From NCBI GenBank assembly GCA_937951135.1, contig CALFCI010000088.1:1-64000 (forward strand): 64,000 nucleotides of DNA, written 5' to 3'. The stretch is from an uncultured Aquimarina sp. GTDB lineage: Bacteria > Bacteroidota > Bacteroidia > Flavobacteriales > Flavobacteriaceae. The notes below the pieces were generated by a model. That model was given only the letters and a program-made list of their open reading frames with translations. It had not been told where the DNA came from and made no database searches. Every line of letters begins with the position of its first letter. Position 1 is the first letter of the stretch. Position numbers and translations under genes: made by a program. This document shows positions 60,379-64,000 of this stretch, piece after piece.

Positions 60379-60540
60379 TTTTAATCAATAGAATTTCCCG
60401 AGGCTCTGGCTCGGGGGTGTCGACCAGATTCAAGACTTTTAGAACTAAAATTCAAGATAAAATAGCGTCTTGATTCTTGGTTCTTGTAGCGAAGCGGTCT
60501 TGTCTCTGATACCTCGATGGCTTGCTCCGAGATAGTTGAT
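60379..60540 (+). repeat. Dispersed structured intergenic repeat, copy 4
   Basis: TTTTAATCAATAGAATTTCCCGAGGC...AGATTCAAGACTTTTAGAACTAAAATTCAAGATAAAATAGCGTCTTGATTCTTGGTTCTTGTAGCGAAGCGGTCTTGTCTCTGATACCTCG...GATAGTTGAT. Confidence 0.92.
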
Positions 60541-60620
60541 TACTTATTTCTGAATTACAATTTTAGCGTTATGTTCTTTTTAGTAATCAACCTGATACCT
60601 CAAACTCAATACCCTCAGTA

Positions 60621-61316
60621 TTAAGAAATATTCAATGTAGACATACCTCCATCTACACCAAGTACCTGTCCTGTAATCCAATTACTATCATCACTTAATA
60701 AAAATTTAGCAACATTAGCAATATCTTTAGTTTCACCTACCCGTTTTAAAGGATGGCGTTCTCCCATTTTCTCTCTTTTGGCATCATTACCTAACAATCG
60801 TTTTGCCAATGGAGTGTCGGTAAGTGAAGGAGCAATAACATTAACTCTAAATGTAGGTGCATACTCGGCAGCTAGTGCTTTTGCAAAGCCTTCTATAGCA
60901 CCTTTGGCAGCAGCAACACTCGTATGAAAAGGCATTCCTACTTTTACAGCGACAGTACTAAAGAATACTAAACTCGCTTGTTTTGATTTCTTTAGTCGTG
61001 GTAATAATTCATGAATGATTTTCACTAAGAAAAGAAAATTAATATGTAAGTCAGATTCAAAATCACCAGGTTTTAAACTGGCAAAAGGTTTTAGATTAAT
61101 GCTACCGGGACAGTACACAAAACCATCAATTTGGTCTGGTAAGAAATCGGTATTGATTTGATCTTTTGCAGCATCATAAGGAATATGAGTTACCTCTAAA
61201 TTCCCCAAGTGCTCGGCGGTTCTGGAAGCTACAAAAATGTGATGCTCTTTATACATTTGTAATGCAATCTCTAAACCAATTCCATAACTGCCGCCAATAA
61301 GTACAATATTTTTCAT
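60621..61316 (-). CDS. SDR-family oxidoreductase
   Basis: NIVLIGGSYGIGLEIALQM (TGxxxGIG-like), YCPGSINLKPFASL, HTSVAAAKGAIEGFAKALAAEYAP; variant of the usual YxxxK. Confidence 0.88.
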   Translation of the reverse strand: MKNIVLIGGSYGIGLEIALQMYKEHHIFVASRTAEHLGNLEVTHIPYDAAKDQINTDFLPDQIDGFVYCPGSINLKPFASLKPGDFESDLHINFLFLVKIIHELLPRLKKSKQASLVFFSTVAVKVGMPFHTSVAAAKGAIEGFAKALAAEYAPTFRVNVIAPSLTDTPLAKRLLGNDAKREKMGERHPLKRVGETKDIANVAKFLLSDDSNWITGQVLGVDGGMSTLNIS

Positions 61317-61421
61317 GCGTTTTGTTTTTTTATATTTTAAAGCTGAGTACATGATAAAAAACAGTCTCTATGCTTTAGGTTTCTGATCATCATTGTTTTA
61401 TAGTTAGGTACTCTGTTAGAG

Positions 61422-61450
61422 ACCTACTAGGTTTCGGAAACCTAGTAGGT
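61422..61450. repeat. Perfect 13-bp palindromic hairpin ACCTACTAGGTTT-CGG-AAACCTAGTAGGT
   Basis: Exact inverted repeat with 3-nt spacer; no T-run. Confidence 0.9.
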
Positions 61451-61557
61451 TTGGATTACAAAGTGATGATGCAACTTTGAATCGAGAACAACTATTTTTT
61501 GTCATGTATTCAGAATTTAATGTCACATTTCACAATATAAAATTACAGTTTCTAAGT

Positions 61558-62028
61558 TTAAGACTCTGAGTATTGACCAAATAAGTCATTAAGTTTTTGA
61601 GTTCTGTATTCAAAAATTTCTTTAAGCTTTGGCTTTACAAGTATAGGGTGTACAAGTTGTCCTAATATGCCAAAAGGGAGTTTGTAATCTACAATGTCTT
61701 CCATTTCAACCCCTCCAGGGATTTCTTTAATAAAATGTTTGTGATGCCATAAAGCGTAGGGGCCAAAGCGCTGTTCATCTACAAAATAATGTAAGTCCTT
61801 AACATGGGTGATTTCTGTAACCCATTTGGTTTTAATACCGGCTACAGGAGTAACAATATATTGAATTAATTGACCAGGATACATATCTCGGTCAGCACCA
61901 GATAGGATTTCAAAGCCCATATAGTCTGGGGTAATGGTTTTTAGATTTTTAGGATCAGATAAAAAATCCCAAGCTTCTTTTAAAGTAATGGGTAATTTTT
62001 GTTTGGAATGTAAAGTGTAGATCTTCAT
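61558..62028 (-). CDS. SRPBCC-family (polyketide cyclase-like) protein
   Basis: MKIYTLHSKQKLPITLKEAWDFLSDPKNLKTITPDYMGFEIL...FVDEQRFGPYALWHHKHFIKEIPGGVEMEDIVDYKLPFG. Confidence 0.88.
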   Translation of the reverse strand: MKIYTLHSKQKLPITLKEAWDFLSDPKNLKTITPDYMGFEILSGADRDMYPGQLIQYIVTPVAGIKTKWVTEITHVKDLHYFVDEQRFGPYALWHHKHFIKEIPGGVEMEDIVDYKLPFGILGQLVHPILVKPKLKEIFEYRTQKLNDLFGQYSES

Positions 62029-62140
62029 AAGCACCATTTTTGAAGTAAAGATACTTATGTTTGTTTAATTAATATTAATTAAGATTAAACAATTTTTAGA
62101 ATTGTAACCCTTTTCACAAAACAGGGTAAACCATCATAAT

Positions 62141-63364
62141 TTATGCTTCGTCTTTATCTATGAGTACTAATCCTGATGATTTTGCTTTTTTACACAACAC
62201 TACAATTTTTTGACCATTACAATCGGTAGTGAAAAAAAGATAAATATCGCCTCCATCTTTAATTTTTAACTTTTTACGAAGCGTAGCAACCGATTCTGGA
62301 AAGTTGCGTGTAGTAATATTGGCTTTAGCAATCTGTAACTTTTTGAGTTCTTTTTTTTGATACGGATGTACGGAAATGATTTCAAAAGAACGCCCTGGGA
62401 ACTCCAGATACTGCTCGGAAGTATAAAGGTGTGAGTGTGCATGAAGTTTTGTAACTGGATAGGTACTAGTGATACTTGAAAACCCACCACTTTTCATGAT
62501 GGCACTATTGGGTTCATATAAATAGGTCTTTGGTACTGAAAATTCTGGGGTTATAGTACTTTCTTCTTGAAGAATAAATGAAAACTGTTGTCTGCCCTGG
62601 TGTGTGATGTTTATGGTTTGAATGCGAATGGATTGATCGGCACACTGACGGTCTAATATCCATAATAATTCTTTAACCTCATGTTGCACAGCTACTACAT
62701 GGATTTCTTTGACATGGTGTAATGCCGCAATGCCTGCTTGAATATCTAGTAACGGTGCCGTTTTGATGAGTATGTTTGGACTTTTGGTAAATAATAGGTC
62801 TAAATGCTCCGGTACATTAGGGAGACAATCTTCCAAAAAAAATACTTTTCCTTTGCGATCATGTCGCCTAGAAGGATCGATATAAATCCAATCTATCGCA
62901 TCCATTTGATTGAGTTTAACCAATCCATCACCGTTATATGTTGTGACATTATGGGCTTCAAGTACTTTAAAATTATGCTGTGCAATGTCACTAAGGGTAG
63001 TATTTAGTTCACAATGAATGACTTTTTTCACTACGCTCGAAAAATAAAAATCATCAATACCAAAACCACCAGTCATATCGATCAAAGTAATCCCTGATAT
63101 CAATGTGCTTTTATACCGTGCTGTATCTTCGGATGAGGTTTGCTCTAGATTTAGGTTAGGAGGATAGTATATGCCAAAAGTATTATACCAGGTATGCAAT
63201 TTTGATTTTGCTTTACGTCTGCCTTGGATTTGTTGTGCAAGTTCTTGTACAGTTATGTTCTTAAAAGGACTTCCCGCAAGAATTAATGTATTCAAATCAA
63301 TCAAACTATCTGCCTGTTGATGAATATAGGTTTGTACTTCAGGAAGGAGAAGAAGCGTATTCAA
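62141..63364 (-). CDS. SAM-dependent methyltransferase (THUMP-like/class I)
   Basis: LIDMTGGFGIDDFYFSSVVKKVIHCELN; DAIDWIYIDPSRRHDRKGKVFFLEDC. Confidence 0.88.
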   Translation of the reverse strand: MNTLLLLPEVQTYIHQQADSLIDLNTLILAGSPFKNITVQELAQQIQGRRKAKSKLHTWYNTFGIYYPPNLNLEQTSSEDTARYKSTLISGITLIDMTGGFGIDDFYFSSVVKKVIHCELNTTLSDIAQHNFKVLEAHNVTTYNGDGLVKLNQMDAIDWIYIDPSRRHDRKGKVFFLEDCLPNVPEHLDLLFTKSPNILIKTAPLLDIQAGIAALHHVKEIHVVAVQHEVKELLWILDRQCADQSIRIQTINITHQGRQQFSFILQEESTITPEFSVPKTYLYEPNSAIMKSGGFSSITSTYPVTKLHAHSHLYTSEQYLEFPGRSFEIISVHPYQKKELKKLQIAKANITTRNFPESVATLRKKLKIKDGGDIYLFFTTDCNGQKIVVLCKKAKSSGLVLIDKDEA

Positions 63365-63399
63365 TGCTGAGTATTTAAAATGAGATATTCGGTATACGA

Positions 63400-64000
63400 T
63401 TAGAGTCCTTTGGTTAATTGTTTAACAATTTTATATTCAGATAAAAACTCTTTTGAGATCACTTTAATTGCAGTGTATAAAGGAACAGCAACAATTAACC
63501 CTCCAATTCCAAAAAGCAATCCAAAAATAAGAATAGCAAGAAAAATTTCTAAAGGATGAGATTTTACACTGCTGCTAAAAATTAACGGTTGATTTAAAAA
63601 GTTATCAATAAGTTGTATGGCTAAATATCCAATCAAAACATAAATGAGTTTAGGTAAGATTTCTGAAGAGAAATCCAAACCCAAATTACTGGTAATAGTT
63701 AATGCTAAAGCAAACAATGCTCCAAATAAAGGCCCGATATAAGGGATCAGGTTAAAAATAGCTGCTATTAGCGCCACAGATACCGCATTATTAACTCCAA
63801 AAACCAAGAATAATATCATGTATAATATAAATAGAATACTAACTTGAAGCAATAGCCCTACAAAATAACGGGATAACAAATCTTTAATTTTACTGAAGGC
63901 GCGTGTAAACTTAGTTTCATCGGCTTCTTTCGCAAAAACCAAGATACTTTTTCCTAAAAGCTCACTGTCTTTGAGTAAGAAAAAAGAGATAAATAAAATT
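63400..64000 (-). CDS. AI-2E-family transporter (N-terminal part beyond window)
   Basis: NLIPYIGPLFGALFALALTITSNL; NFLNQPLIFSSSVKSHPLEIFLAILIFGLLFGIGGLIVAVPLYTAIKVI; frame stays open to the window edge. Confidence 0.9.
   Translation of the reverse strand, partial: ILFISFFLLKDSELLGKSILVFAKEADETKFTRAFSKIKDLLSRYFVGLLLQVSILFILYMILFLVFGVNNAVSVALIAAIFNLIPYIGPLFGALFALALTITSNLGLDFSSEILPKLIYVLIGYLAIQLIDNFLNQPLIFSSSVKSHPLEIFLAILIFGLLFGIGGLIVAVPLYTAIKVISKEFLSEYKIVKQLTKGL

Noticed and set aside
58377-60540. Composite transposon made of repeat copies 3 and 4
   Set aside because: No transposase, no target-site duplication seen, and the cargo genes are ordinary chromosomal genes; kept only as a possible recombination substrate.
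1-64000. CRISPR array, prophage, IS element, toxin-antitoxin or restriction system
   Set aside because: No regularly spaced repeats, cas, integrase, transposase, methylase-endonuclease or clear TA pair was found in either strand.

Overview
This is a 64 kb chromosomal window from an AT-rich Bacteroidota genome, most likely a marine Flavobacteriaceae. The assignment rests on protein families, TAnnTTTG-type promoter boxes and the lack of Shine-Dalgarno sites. Most of it is housekeeping: hisS, rpsF-rpsR-rplI, rlmI, rlmH, rsmD, priA, nadC, yebC, bshB1, maf, two msrB paralogs, an LptD-like protein, an amidase and an MCE protein, plus three tRNAs. I saw no CRISPR array, prophage, IS element or recognisable defence island. 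The observations most worth following up are: (1) a dispersed ~120-160 bp structured intergenic repeat with four copies plus one internally deleted copy, all in the same orientation; (2) a single-polypeptide fusion of a KdsB-type CMP-Kdo synthetase with a KdnB-type Kdo 8-oxidase, suggesting 8-amino-Kdo chemistry; (3) a GH3 (NagZ-like) plus serine beta-lactamase-type fusion; (4) a decayed secreted-protein gene with an 8-bp tandem repeat and an A8 tract; (5) a SatD-like/DUF3307 gene pair preceded by operator-like palindromes; (6) a terminator-like hairpin abutting the start codon of a class IV aminotransferase gene; (7) several palindromic elements with no obvious function. All family names come from reading motifs by eye. 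No database search was run.
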